From contig JAEZKD010000253.1 of the NCBI GenBank assembly GCA_023415655.1, positions 1 through 29,611 of the forward strand: 29,611 bases of DNA. The letters run 5' to 3'. Shown one piece after another: positions 1-6,785 of the stretch; position 1 is the first letter of the stretch, and the number at the start of each line of letters is the position of its first letter. The notes under the pieces are model-generated. The model had not been told where the DNA came from, ran no database searches, and saw only the letters and a program-made list of their open reading frames with translations. The translations under genes and the position numbers were made by a program. This DNA is from Bacillota bacterium. Its GTDB lineage: Bacteria > Bacillota > Clostridia > Lachnospirales > Lachnospiraceae.

Positions 1-218
1 CGGAAACGTGTATTTAGAATTTCATCCTTGGTAATCTCACCTCGTTCAAAGGCTGCCCATAAAGAGTGGTTGATGGTATGATAATGTTCCTTTAATTGCT
101 CAGTGAGCGTTATATCCAAGCTCTGAAATAATTTCGCCAAGGCTTCATGTTCCGAAGCTTTAAAATCGAGCAAGGTATCATCTGCATCAAATAATAAATA
201 CTGATATGTAGGGTTCAT
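1..218 (-). CDS. HAD-superfamily hydrolase, YjjG-type pyrimidine nucleotidase (N-terminal part)
   Basis: Partial gene: about 72 residues are visible and the rest lies beyond the left edge. The protein opens MNPTYQYLLFDADDTLLDF, which contains the HAD motif I DxDxT; the first Asp is the expected nucleophile. The DADDTLLDF form is typical of the YjjG/YfnB group, which dephosphorylates (non-canonical) pyrimidine nucleoside monophosphates; a general HAD phosphatase of the same subfamily is the alternative. The next stretch, with a WxAFERGEIT-like segment, fits the helical cap of that group. The ATG at 218 is supported by an AAAGGA ribosome site 8-9 bases upstream. The gene reads away from the rest of the window and has no visible partner. 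Confidence 0.8.
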   Translation of the reverse strand, partial: MNPTYQYLLFDADDTLLDFKASEHEALAKLFQSLDITLTEQLKEHYHTINHSLWAAFERGEITKDEILNTRF

Positions 219-454
219 AAGTAATCCTTTCTATCTAAAGTAATGTTATGTTCATTTCATATCTTCATCATGTCAATTTACAATCGAAGTAGCTTTATCA
301 TAACATAATGTAGCAAAATATGAAATATGTAAGATAAGAAGCTGTGTTTAAGTAAACGAGGGAAATGATATATGATAAGAAAAAGAATATTTAAAAGAGG
401 GGAGAACTGAATTAATCAAAAAAGAAGAGAGTATGCATCTAATGTGGATTCTCT
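219..454. other. Intergenic region, no gene seen
   Basis: AT-rich spacer between the YjjG-type gene and the terminator downstream of rubrerythrin. The plus strand has a 12-codon ORF (MIRKRIFKRGEN) ending near 409 and an SD-like GAGGGGAG with no proper start codon after it. I see no convincing gene. Confidence 0.5.
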
Positions 455-498
455 AATAACTAAAAAAGCATGTGCGAGCACATGCTTTTTTAGTTATT
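455..498. terminator. Bidirectional intrinsic terminator after the rubrerythrin gene
   Basis: A perfect 20-bp inverted repeat (455-474 with 479-498) around the 4-base loop CGAG. The stem has a GC-rich core next to the loop flanked by A6 and T6 runs, so it can end transcripts from either side. It lies 20 bases past the rubrerythrin stop codon. Confidence 0.9.
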
Positions 499-518
499 GG
501 GTATATAATTAGGAGAAA

Positions 519-1064
519 TTATTTACCAAAGTATCTATTTAATAAACCTTCGAATGCTTTACCGTGTCTAGCTTCGTCACGAGCCATTTCGTGTACTGTG
601 TCATGAATAGCGTCAAGGTTAGCAGCTTTTGCACGTTTTGCAAGATCGAATTTACCAGCAGTTGCACCGTTTTCTGCAGCTACTCTCAATTCAAGGTTTT
701 TCTTTGTGCTGTTTGTTACAACTTCACCAAGTAATTCAGCGAATCTGGATGCATGGTCAGCTTCTTCGTAAGCAGCCTTTTCATAGTATAAACCGATTTC
801 TGGATAACCTTCACGGTGAGCAACTCTAGCCATAGCAAGGTACATACCAACTTCTGTACATTCTCCTGTAAAGTTGTCTCTTAAGTCTTTCATGATGTCT
901 TCGCTAACGCCCTGTGCTACACCAAGAACGTGCTCAGCAGCCCAAGTCATTTCACCAGTCTGCTCCTGGAATTTTTCAGCGCCTGCATTACATACTGGAC
1001 AGACATCTGGAGCGTCGTTTCCTTCATAAACATAACCACATACTGAACATACATATTTCTTCAT
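519..1064 (-). CDS. Rubrerythrin with N-terminal rubredoxin domain (reverse rubrerythrin)
   Basis: A 181-residue peroxide-reducing iron protein. Residues 1-30 form a rubredoxin domain with the iron ligands Cys6, Cys9, Cys22 and Cys25. Residues about 45-181 form the ferritin-like diiron domain, with carboxylate/His ligands in the GECTEVGMY, EEADH and HEMARDEARHG segments. Classical rubrerythrin has the rubredoxin domain at the C-terminus; this inverted order is the clostridial 'reverse rubrerythrin', which reduces H2O2 (and oxygen in C. acetobutylicum) with electrons from NADH via a reductase and rubredoxin. It would act in cytosolic oxidative-stress defence. The ATG has an AAGGAG site 9 bases upstream. 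The promoter carries a PerR-like operator, and the perR gene lies just upstream on the same strand, which supports peroxide-inducible expression. The transcript ends at the hairpin at 455-498. Confidence 0.93.
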   Translation of the reverse strand: MKKYVCSVCGYVYEGNDAPDVCPVCNAGAEKFQEQTGEMTWAAEHVLGVAQGVSEDIMKDLRDNFTGECTEVGMYLAMARVAHREGYPEIGLYYEKAAYEEADHASRFAELLGEVVTNSTKKNLELRVAAENGATAGKFDLAKRAKAANLDAIHDTVHEMARDEARHGKAFEGLLNRYFGK

Positions 1065-1140
1065 AATAATATTCTCCTTGTTTTAGTTTAATGTAAATGT
1101 GCAATCATTCATTGCTTCCTATGTTTCATGATTACTGTCG

Positions 1141-1181
1141 ATATCAATATCAGTAACAGTAATCATTACTGATATTGATAT
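1141..1181. repeat. 16-bp perfect inverted repeat in the rubrerythrin promoter/leader
   Basis: The arms at 1141-1156 and 1166-1181 are exact reverse complements separated by 9 bases. The centre overlaps a second, nested palindrome (1157-1171) that is the probable PerR operator. It covers the transcription start and the first bases of the message, so it can be an extended operator, an RNA hairpin at the 5' end, or both. Confidence 0.8.
1157..1171. promoter_or_regulatory. PerR/Fur-family box (7-1-7) of the rubrerythrin gene
   Basis: CAGTAATCATTACTG is a perfect 7-1-7 palindrome, the geometry of Fur/PerR boxes (B. subtilis PerR box TTATAATNATTATAA). It lies directly downstream of the -10 and over the expected +1. 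A related 15-mer sits in the perR promoter (1659-1673). Binding by the PerR encoded next door is inferred. Confidence 0.65.
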
Positions 1182-1208
1182 GATATTATACTTTTGTGTT
1201 TTTGTCAA
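1180..1208 (-). promoter_or_regulatory. Sigma-A promoter of the rubrerythrin gene
   Basis: On the minus strand, TTGACA (1203-1208) and TATCAT (1180-1185) are separated by exactly 17 bases. An overlapping TATAAT at 1185-1190 would leave only 12 bases and is not favoured. Start of transcription is expected near 1173, inside the PerR-like palindrome. Confidence 0.65.
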
Positions 1209-1241
1209 TAACTATTTTGTTGTTATTATTTGTCTTTTTAG

Positions 1242-1631
1242 TTAGTGTTTTGTCTTACAATCAGAGCAAACTCCAGAAAAGTACACAGAATGCTTTTGGA
1301 TGGTACCAGGGAAATTTGCTTGTGCAAGAGTATTGATATGATCTATATTAGGAAGGTCGAGATCTAAGATGCGTTTGCAGTCTTTGCATATAAAATGGTA
1401 GTGTGGAGTACAAATAGCATCGAAATGGTCATACCCGTCACCACATTCAACCTTCATTGCTTCTCCTTGTTCTACTAAAAGATTAAGGTTACGATAAACA
1501 GTTCCAAGACTAATGTTTGGATATTCCTGACGGACATGTGTATATACCGTATCTGCTGTAGGGTGCTCATTGGTCTTAGAAAGATAATCCTTGATGGATT
1601 CCCTTTGACGACTGTATTTGAGTACTGACAT
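1242..1631 (-). CDS. perR: PerR-type peroxide-responsive repressor (Fur family)
   Basis: 129 residues: a winged-helix DNA-binding domain (about 1-70, recognition region SLGTVYRNL) followed by a metal-binding dimerisation domain. The regulatory metal ligands of B. subtilis PerR (His37, Asp85, His91, His93, Asp104) all appear here at a constant offset of 14: His23, Asp71, His77, His79, Asp90. Asp90 matters because Fur usually has Glu at that place. The structural zinc site is present as two CxxC motifs, Cys82/85 and Cys122/125. Peroxide would oxidise the Fe-bound His and release the repressor. The N-terminus is 14 residues shorter than in B. subtilis, where the first helix would be; the ATG at 1631 has a good AAAGGAG site. 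It has its own promoter with a PerR-like box, so it is probably autorepressed. Confidence 0.88.
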   Translation of the reverse strand: MSVLKYSRQRESIKDYLSKTNEHPTADTVYTHVRQEYPNISLGTVYRNLNLLVEQGEAMKVECGDGYDHFDAICTPHYHFICKDCKRILDLDLPNIDHINTLAQANFPGTIQKHSVYFSGVCSDCKTKH

Positions 1632-1658
1632 AAAATCTCCTTTCTAATATATTAATAA

Positions 1659-1673
1659 TAGTAATGATTATTA
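1659..1673. promoter_or_regulatory. PerR/Fur-family box of the perR promoter
   Basis: TAGTAATGATTATTA is a 7-1-7 palindrome with one mismatch, closely related to the perfect box at 1157-1171. It overlaps the perR -10 element (1670-1675), the position expected for autorepression. Confidence 0.55.
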
Positions 1674-1698
1674 TATAGAATCCAATGAAAATTGTCAA
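1670..1698 (-). promoter_or_regulatory. Consensus sigma-A promoter of perR
   Basis: Minus strand TTGACA (1693-1698), 17-base spacer, TATAAT (1670-1675): a perfect match to the vegetative consensus. The start is expected near 1663, about 30 bases before the perR ATG. Confidence 0.85.
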
Positions 1699-1791
1699 TG
1701 ATAATTAATAAAATAATCTATTCATAAATAATAATCAAAAATTCAGGTTTTGAGCATAAAAAGAAGACTGACACATCATTTCTTTCAATAG

Positions 1792-1937
1792 CTAATAAGA
1801 AGACATATTTGCGAAATTAGGTGGGAGCAAATATGGTATCTTATTAGTTATAACTCGAAACGATGCGACAGCCTAAAGAGTTTGCTACGGTAAAAGGTTG
1901 TATGTACAACTAACCGCAGGCGGAGAGCTTTGCAAGC
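1792..1937. other. Structured non-coding stretch of unknown identity
   Basis: This lies between the veg 3' end and the perR promoter and has no ORF. It starts with a long hairpin: 1792-1800 pairs with 1839-1847 and 1804-1812 with 1827-1835 (9 bp each, split by a 3x3 internal loop). It continues into a clearly more GC-rich block (about 1853-1937) with several short complementary segments: GCCT 1871-1874 with AGGC 1918-1921, CGGT 1888-1891 with ACCG 1913-1916, and GCTT/AAGC at 1927-1937. The base composition contrasts with the very AT-rich flanks, suggesting a folded RNA. I could not match it to a riboswitch or ribozyme family, and the strand is undecided. Confidence 0.45.
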
Positions 1938-1974
1938 ATAACTCATGATTCATTCACTTGTATCATAAGAAGTA

Positions 1975-2217
1975 TTAACATAATACTAGTTCAACCTCTT
2001 TCGTAAGAACATCAGTATAACTGAAGGACATAGTCTTCACAGAATCAGAGACACTATGATCCAGTTCAATTAAGAAGACACAAGGGTAGGTCTGAGATAT
2101 AACCCCTTCTGCAATATCAACCTTATTTCGTCCTTTGTTTGCCTTAATTTTAACTTTTCTTCCTACGTTTCTTAATACTTCATTTCTAACTTTACACATG
2201 TTTTCCGGTTGCTTCAT
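1975..2217 (-). CDS. veg: Veg family protein
   Basis: 80 residues, similar in length and pattern to B. subtilis Veg (86 aa). Visible shared features are the GRKVKIKANKGRNK block, then TYPCVFLIELD and FSYTDVLTKEVEL. Veg is a small cytosolic SH3-like protein that in B. subtilis stimulates biofilm matrix genes by countering the repressor SinR; its exact function in clostridia is not established. The ATG has a TAGGAG site upstream. It is monocistronic with its own strong promoter, as veg is in Bacillus. Its stop codon falls inside a small perfect hairpin (1971-1977 with 1981-1987). Confidence 0.85.
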   Translation of the reverse strand: MKQPENMCKVRNEVLRNVGRKVKIKANKGRNKVDIAEGVISQTYPCVFLIELDHSVSDSVKTMSFSYTDVLTKEVELVLC

Positions 2218-2333
2218 TTTTCTACTCCTATCTGCAGTACTCTACGTCCAAATAACTGACATGTTACATGCTCGTTTTATTAGTTACAACAGGTAGCTTC
2301 AAAAACCCCAAAAACTAGTCTTTTTCCATATAC

Positions 2334-2362
2334 AATATACCATATTTAGTAATAAAAGTCAA
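2334..2362 (-). promoter_or_regulatory. Sigma-A promoter of veg
   Basis: Minus strand TTGACT (2357-2362), 17-base spacer, TATATT (2334-2339), with TGG just before the -10 (extended -10). The expected start near 2328 gives a leader of about 110 bases. A strong promoter is known for B. subtilis veg. Confidence 0.75.
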
Positions 2363-2635
2363 AATAGCTAGACTCAAAATGAATAAAAGCTAAGATTTGG
2401 CAAAAAATATCATCCAAAATATAGTGGTTAAAATTGGTAATATTAACAAGTAAAGTTATATTATGTAGGTAATTAGTCATAAGAAGAAAAGTAATTATGC
2501 ACAAAAATTAGTAGAGAGTAAACTTAAATACTATAAAATACCATAAACTTTTAAAAATCAAACCTTTCATACTAGATATTGAATCTAATGAACTTCACGA
2601 TACACTATATTGAGATAATTCTTGGAGAAAATAAA
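2363..2635. other. AT-rich intergenic region
   Basis: Between the veg promoter and the terminator of the PrcB-domain gene. It is very AT-rich with frequent stops in all frames. I see no gene or clear regulatory structure. Confidence 0.5.
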
Positions 2636-2676
2636 ATACAAGGTAGCTGCTACATGCGGTAACATCTACCTTGTAT
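2636..2676 (-). terminator. Intrinsic terminator after the PrcB-domain lipoprotein gene
   Basis: A perfect 11-bp stem (2636-2646 with 2666-2676) with a 19-base loop. On the minus strand it is followed by the T-rich tract ATTTTATTTTC. It would end the transcript of the lipoprotein gene and perhaps of the whole hydrogenase operon. Confidence 0.75.
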
Positions 2677-2737
2677 ACAAAATGTTTCGTAAAGAAATGG
2701 ATCAAACAAGAACAGATTAAGCTGTATTCCATTCTTA

Positions 2738-3157
2738 TTATTTAAAATAAACTGGTTTATCCATATATTCTAATTTAACAACTACATATGGATATGTAAT
2801 ATTTTGAGTTACGGGCTCATCCTTACCTGGTCCAACAAGATTGGTTTTGATGTAGATTGCATTTTCAGTAAGAAATAGTTCATTCACTGAGATGCTATAG
2901 CCACCACTCTTTTGACCACCATAGCCCTGTACGATAAATAGGTAGTCTTCATTACTATAGGTAAACTTACATGGATTCTCTTTTTTCTGTTCAATGTAGT
3001 TCATCAGTTTTTCTGGTAAATCAGCATCCTCAACCACAGTAAATTCCAAATCCTTTAGTTTTTTAACTTCTCCGTCTCCTTTTTGACAAGCTGATAGTGC
3101 AAAACAGAGAACTAAAAGAAAGGTAACAAAGTAAAATTTACGATACCAAGGTTTCAT
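2738..3157 (-). CDS. Lipoprotein with PrcB-like C-terminal domain
   Basis: 139 residues. The N-terminus has basic residues, a hydrophobic segment and the lipobox LSAC (Cys24), so it should be lipid-anchored outside the cell membrane. The mature part carries the pattern typical of the PrcB C-terminal domain (protease-complex subunit PrcB family): a GYGGQKSGGYSISV segment followed by beta-strand-rich sequence. PrcB was named from a Treponema protease complex, but the function of stand-alone lipoproteins is unknown. The ATG has a GGAGAT site. It starts 64 bases after the hydA stop with no terminator visible between them, so readthrough from the hydrogenase operon is possible. A hairpin terminator follows it. 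Confidence 0.75.
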   Translation of the reverse strand: MKPWYRKFYFVTFLLVLCFALSACQKGDGEVKKLKDLEFTVVEDADLPEKLMNYIEQKKENPCKFTYSNEDYLFIVQGYGGQKSGGYSISVNELFLTENAIYIKTNLVGPGKDEPVTQNITYPYVVVKLEYMDKPVYFK

Positions 3158-3221
3158 ACTAGTAAATCTCCAAAAAGTCTCTTAACCTATCTTATGAAGC
3201 TATGTACCGTAGTATAACTAA

Positions 3222-4967
3222 TTAATTGATACTTCTCTTAACATAAGTTGTGTGCAATAGCTTATGAGCCTTATGGCTACCAGGTGTTCCAAGAAACTCC
3301 TTATACAACTGTTGTATTGCTTCATTTTCATGAGATTTACGTACCTGATTAGCAGCATCGGAATCATAAAGAACCTTTGCACGTAAAGCACGTATATCAT
3401 TAAAGTTACGAACAGATGCAGGTACATGAGGCTGACCACCACCATTGACACAACCACCAGGACAACCCATAATCTCAATAAAGTGATAGGAAGCTTCTCC
3501 AGATTTCACCTTATTTAATAGGTCTCTAGCATTTGCAAGACCAGAGGCAACAGCAACTTTAACTTCCATGCCTGCTACATTATAGGTTGCTTCCTTGATT
3601 CCTTCTATTCCACGTACTTCGGTAAAATCAATAGGAGATTCATTATTCTCACCAGTTAATTTCCATACAGCTGTACGTAATGCAGCTTCCATAACACCAC
3701 CAGTTGCACCGAAGATAACAGCAGCACCAGTAGAAAGTCCAAGAGGATCATCAAATTTCTCATCTGGTAAGGACAAGAAGTTAATACCAAGACGATCGAT
3801 TAATTGCCCAAGTTCACGAACTGTTAAGGAATAATCAACGTCTGGAACTCCAGCAGCATCTTGATCTTCACGTCCTAATTCGAATTTCTTTGCTGTACAT
3901 GGCATAATACTTACGCTTACCATATTCTTAGGATCAATACCTAATTTTTCAGCATAGTAGGTCTTACCAATAGCACCAAACATCTGCTGAGGTGATTTAC
4001 AGGAGCTCAAATTCTCAGTCATCTCTGGGAAATAATGCTCACAGTACTTGATCCAACCAGGAGAACAGGAAGTGATCATTGGAAGTACTCCATTATTATT
4101 TACACGTTCTAAGAATTCATTTGCTTCTTCCATGATAGTAAGATCGGCACTGAAGTTAGTATCAAATACTTTGTCAAAGCCAATTCTTCTAAGAGCAGCA
4201 ACCATTTTACCTTCTACATTCGTTCCAATTGGAAGACCAAAGGCTTCACCTAGACCAGCACGTACTGCAGGAGCAGTCTGTACAAATACGAATTTGTTTG
4301 GATCTGCAATTGCTTCTAGAACTTCTGTAGTTGAGTCTTTTTCGTAAAGTGCACCAGTAGGACAGACAGCGATACACTGGCCACAGGAAACACAACTAGT
4401 TTCAGCTAGATCCATATCGAATGCACAGCCAATGTTTGTTGCAAAACCACGCTCGTTTGGACCAATAACTCCAATACCTTGAGTAACAGCGCAAGCAGCA
4501 ACACAACGTCTACATAGGATACACTTGTTATTATCACGTACCATATGTGCAGCGGATGTATCTAGTGCAAAATCTTTACGTTCTCCTGCGAATCGATTTT
4601 CATCATCAATTCCAAGATCCTTACAAAGCTTTTGCAGCTCACAGTCTCCACTACGTACGCAGGAAAGACATCTCTTATCATGATCAGATAAGATTAATTG
4701 TAATGTTTTCTTTCTGGATTCTAAAACTTGTGGAGTGTTTGTGAACACCTCCATACCCTCATTTACTGGGTATACGCAAGAAGCAACTAAGCTTCGAGCA
4801 CCTTTTACTTCTACTACACAGATACGGCAGGCACCAATTTCGTTAATTTCCTTAAGGAAACAAAGAGTCGGAATATCAATGTGTGCTAATCTGGCAGCTT
4901 CTAAGATGGTGGAACCTGCCGGAGCAGATACAGCCATGCCGTTGATTTTTAGATTTATATTCGCCAT
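3222..4967 (-). CDS. hydA: [FeFe] hydrogenase catalytic subunit HydA (NAD(P)-linked, multi-subunit type)
   Basis: 581 residues. Domains in order: [2Fe-2S] plant-type ferredoxin domain (Cys36, 47, 50, 64); His-Cys3 [4Fe-4S] site (His96, Cys100, 103, 109); two-cluster ferredoxin domain (Cys149/152/155/159 and Cys192/195/198/202); then the H-cluster domain. H-cluster motifs: L1 TSCSPGW (Cys301, Ser302), L2 MPCTAKKFE (Cys357), L3 with Cys502 and Cys506 followed by VNGGGQP. The enzyme makes or oxidises H2. With HydB and HydC it forms a complex that, in related bacteria, couples NADH and reduced ferredoxin oxidation to H2 production. L1 differs from the common TSCCP: by spacing to L2 (55 residues), Ser302 sits where a ligand Cys is expected. 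It is the last subunit gene of the operon, 15 bases after hydB, with a GGAGGT site before the ATG. Confidence 0.93.
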   Translation of the reverse strand: MANINLKINGMAVSAPAGSTILEAARLAHIDIPTLCFLKEINEIGACRICVVEVKGARSLVASCVYPVNEGMEVFTNTPQVLESRKKTLQLILSDHDKRCLSCVRSGDCELQKLCKDLGIDDENRFAGERKDFALDTSAAHMVRDNNKCILCRRCVAACAVTQGIGVIGPNERGFATNIGCAFDMDLAETSCVSCGQCIAVCPTGALYEKDSTTEVLEAIADPNKFVFVQTAPAVRAGLGEAFGLPIGTNVEGKMVAALRRIGFDKVFDTNFSADLTIMEEANEFLERVNNNGVLPMITSCSPGWIKYCEHYFPEMTENLSSCKSPQQMFGAIGKTYYAEKLGIDPKNMVSVSIMPCTAKKFELGREDQDAAGVPDVDYSLTVRELGQLIDRLGINFLSLPDEKFDDPLGLSTGAAVIFGATGGVMEAALRTAVWKLTGENNESPIDFTEVRGIEGIKEATYNVAGMEVKVAVASGLANARDLLNKVKSGEASYHFIEIMGCPGGCVNGGGQPHVPASVRNFNDIRALRAKVLYDSDAANQVRKSHENEAIQQLYKEFLGTPGSHKAHKLLHTTYVKRSIN

Positions 4968-4982
4968 AGTAACCTCCGTCTA

Positions 4983-6770
4983 TTATTGTTTACTGATTGC
5001 GTTAAATTTACATTTCTCCATACAAGCACCACACTTAATACATTTATCCTGATGAATAATATGTGTTTCACGTACGACACCCTCAATTGCATGAGCAGGA
5101 CATACTCTTGCACATAAGGTACAGCCCTTACATTTATCAGCACTAATGGTATAGGAGAGAAGTGCTTTACATACGCCAGCTGGACACTTCTTGTCAACAA
5201 CATGGGCAACGTACTCATCTCTAAAGTATTTCAGTGTAGATAATACTGGATTTGGAGCTGTCTGACCGAGGCCACATAAGGAGTTATTCTTGATGTAGTA
5301 ACATAATTCCTCCATCTTATCAATATCCTCTAAGGTACCTTGACCTTTTGTGATCTTTTCAAGAAGCTCATATAAACGTTTGGTACCAATACGACATGGA
5401 GTACATTTACCGCAGGATTCATCTACCGTAAATTCAAGGAAGAATTTCGCGATATCAACCATACAGTTATCTTCATCCATAACGATAAGACCACCAGAGC
5501 CCATCATAGAACCGATAGCGATTAAGTTATCATAATCAATTGGAATATCGAAGTGCTCGATTGGGATACATCCACCAGATGGTCCACCAGTTTGAGCAGC
5601 TTTGAATTTCTTTCCGTTTGGAATTCCACCACCGATTTCTTCAACGATTTCACGTAGCGTTGTACCCATTGGAATTTCTACAAGACCTGTATTCTTAATC
5701 TTTCCACCAAGAGCAAATACCTTCGTACCCTTACTCTTTTCGGTACCCATGGAAGCAAACCATTCAGCACCATTTAAAATAATTGGTGGAATATTTGCAT
5801 ATGTTTCAACGTTATTTAAAATCGTTGGTTTCTGGTAAAGACCTTTTTGAGCAGGGAATGGAGGACGTGGACGTGGTTCACCACGATTTCCTTCGATTGA
5901 AGTCATCAAAGCGGTTTCCTCACCACATACAAAGGCACCTGCACCAAGTCTTAAGCCAATATCAAAGTTAAAGCCAGTATTAAAGATATTCTCACCAAGT
6001 AAGCCATACGCACGAGCCTGCTCAATTGCAATTTCAAGACGTTGTACTGCAATTGGGTATTCTGCACGTACATAGATATAGCCTTGGCTAGCACCAATGG
6101 CATAACCTGCAATCGCCATTGCTTCTAATATAACATGTGGGTCGCCTTCGAGTACGGAACGGTCCATAAAAGCACCTGGATCACCTTCGTCGGCGTTACA
6201 ACAGACATATTTTTGATCTGCATCGTTTTGTTTTGCTAGTTTCCACTTTAATCCTGTTGGGAAGCCACCGCCGCCACGACCACGAAGACCACTATCTAAT
6301 AAGGTTTGAATGACATCGTCAGGAGTCATCTCAGTAAGTACTTTACCAAGAGCTTCATAACCACGTGTTCCTATGTATTCATCAATTACTTCAGGGTTGA
6401 TAACACCACAGTTTCTAAGAGCAATTCTGTGCTGTTTTTTATAAAAGTCAGTTTCACTTAAGGACTTAATTCCTTCTTCTGTTATTGTTTCATTATAAAG
6501 CAGACGCTTTACGATACGTCCCTTTAATAAATGTTCATGAACAATTTCAGGGATATCATTGACATTGACCATGGAATAGAAAGTACCTTCAGGGTAAATT
6601 AACATAATTGGGCCCAAAGCACAAAGTCCATGACAACCTGTTTGTACTACCGAAACTTCATCTTTTAAGCCGGCCTTCTCGATTTCAGTCTGTAAAGTTG
6701 TAAGAATTTCAAGACTTCCTGAGGAAGTACATCCTGTTCCTCCACAAACTAAGACGTGTGAACGATACAT
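4983..6770 (-). CDS. hydB: NADH/FMN-binding hydrogenase subunit HydB (NuoF-like)
   Basis: 595 residues. Residues 1-90 are a thioredoxin-like [2Fe-2S] domain (Cys9, 14, 46, 50). Residues about 155-445 are the NuoF core with the glycine-rich GRGGGGFPTGLKW (163-176) and CNADEGDPGAFMDR (191-204), which bind FMN and NADH. A [4Fe-4S] site follows (Cys453, 456, 459 and Cys499). A C-terminal two-cluster ferredoxin domain has Cys547/550/553/557 and Cys577/580/583/587. This is the architecture of HydB in bifurcating hydrogenases and of HndC in NADP-reducing hydrogenase. It takes electrons from or gives them to NAD(P)H at the FMN site. Whether the substrate is NADH or NADPH cannot be settled from sequence. 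It lies 15 bases from its neighbours on both sides, which fits translation as one complex. Confidence 0.93.
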   Translation of the reverse strand: MYRSHVLVCGGTGCTSSGSLEILTTLQTEIEKAGLKDEVSVVQTGCHGLCALGPIMLIYPEGTFYSMVNVNDIPEIVHEHLLKGRIVKRLLYNETITEEGIKSLSETDFYKKQHRIALRNCGVINPEVIDEYIGTRGYEALGKVLTEMTPDDVIQTLLDSGLRGRGGGGFPTGLKWKLAKQNDADQKYVCCNADEGDPGAFMDRSVLEGDPHVILEAMAIAGYAIGASQGYIYVRAEYPIAVQRLEIAIEQARAYGLLGENIFNTGFNFDIGLRLGAGAFVCGEETALMTSIEGNRGEPRPRPPFPAQKGLYQKPTILNNVETYANIPPIILNGAEWFASMGTEKSKGTKVFALGGKIKNTGLVEIPMGTTLREIVEEIGGGIPNGKKFKAAQTGGPSGGCIPIEHFDIPIDYDNLIAIGSMMGSGGLIVMDEDNCMVDIAKFFLEFTVDESCGKCTPCRIGTKRLYELLEKITKGQGTLEDIDKMEELCYYIKNNSLCGLGQTAPNPVLSTLKYFRDEYVAHVVDKKCPAGVCKALLSYTISADKCKGCTLCARVCPAHAIEGVVRETHIIHQDKCIKCGACMEKCKFNAISKQ

Positions 6771-6785
6771 ATTATATCCTCCTCG

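Noticed and set aside
370..480. Small ORF MIRKRIFKRGEN and a following frame after an SD-like GAGGGGAG
   Set aside because: The first is only 12 codons. The second has no ATG, GTG or TTG start and runs into the terminator hairpin.
1185..1190. TATAAT as the -10 of the rubrerythrin promoter
   Set aside because: It leaves only 12 bases to the TTGACA; the overlapping TATCAT gives the correct 17.
1853..1937. Possible known riboswitch (c-di-GMP, c-di-AMP, ZTP, cobalamin and others considered)
   Set aside because: Short stretches looked similar, but the conserved cores of these families could not be lined up on either strand. Left as an unassigned structured element.
4048..4347. Open frames antisense to hydA and hydB, including several over 80 codons
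   Set aside because: They mirror the codon pattern of the real genes, lack ribosome sites and have no recognisable protein features.
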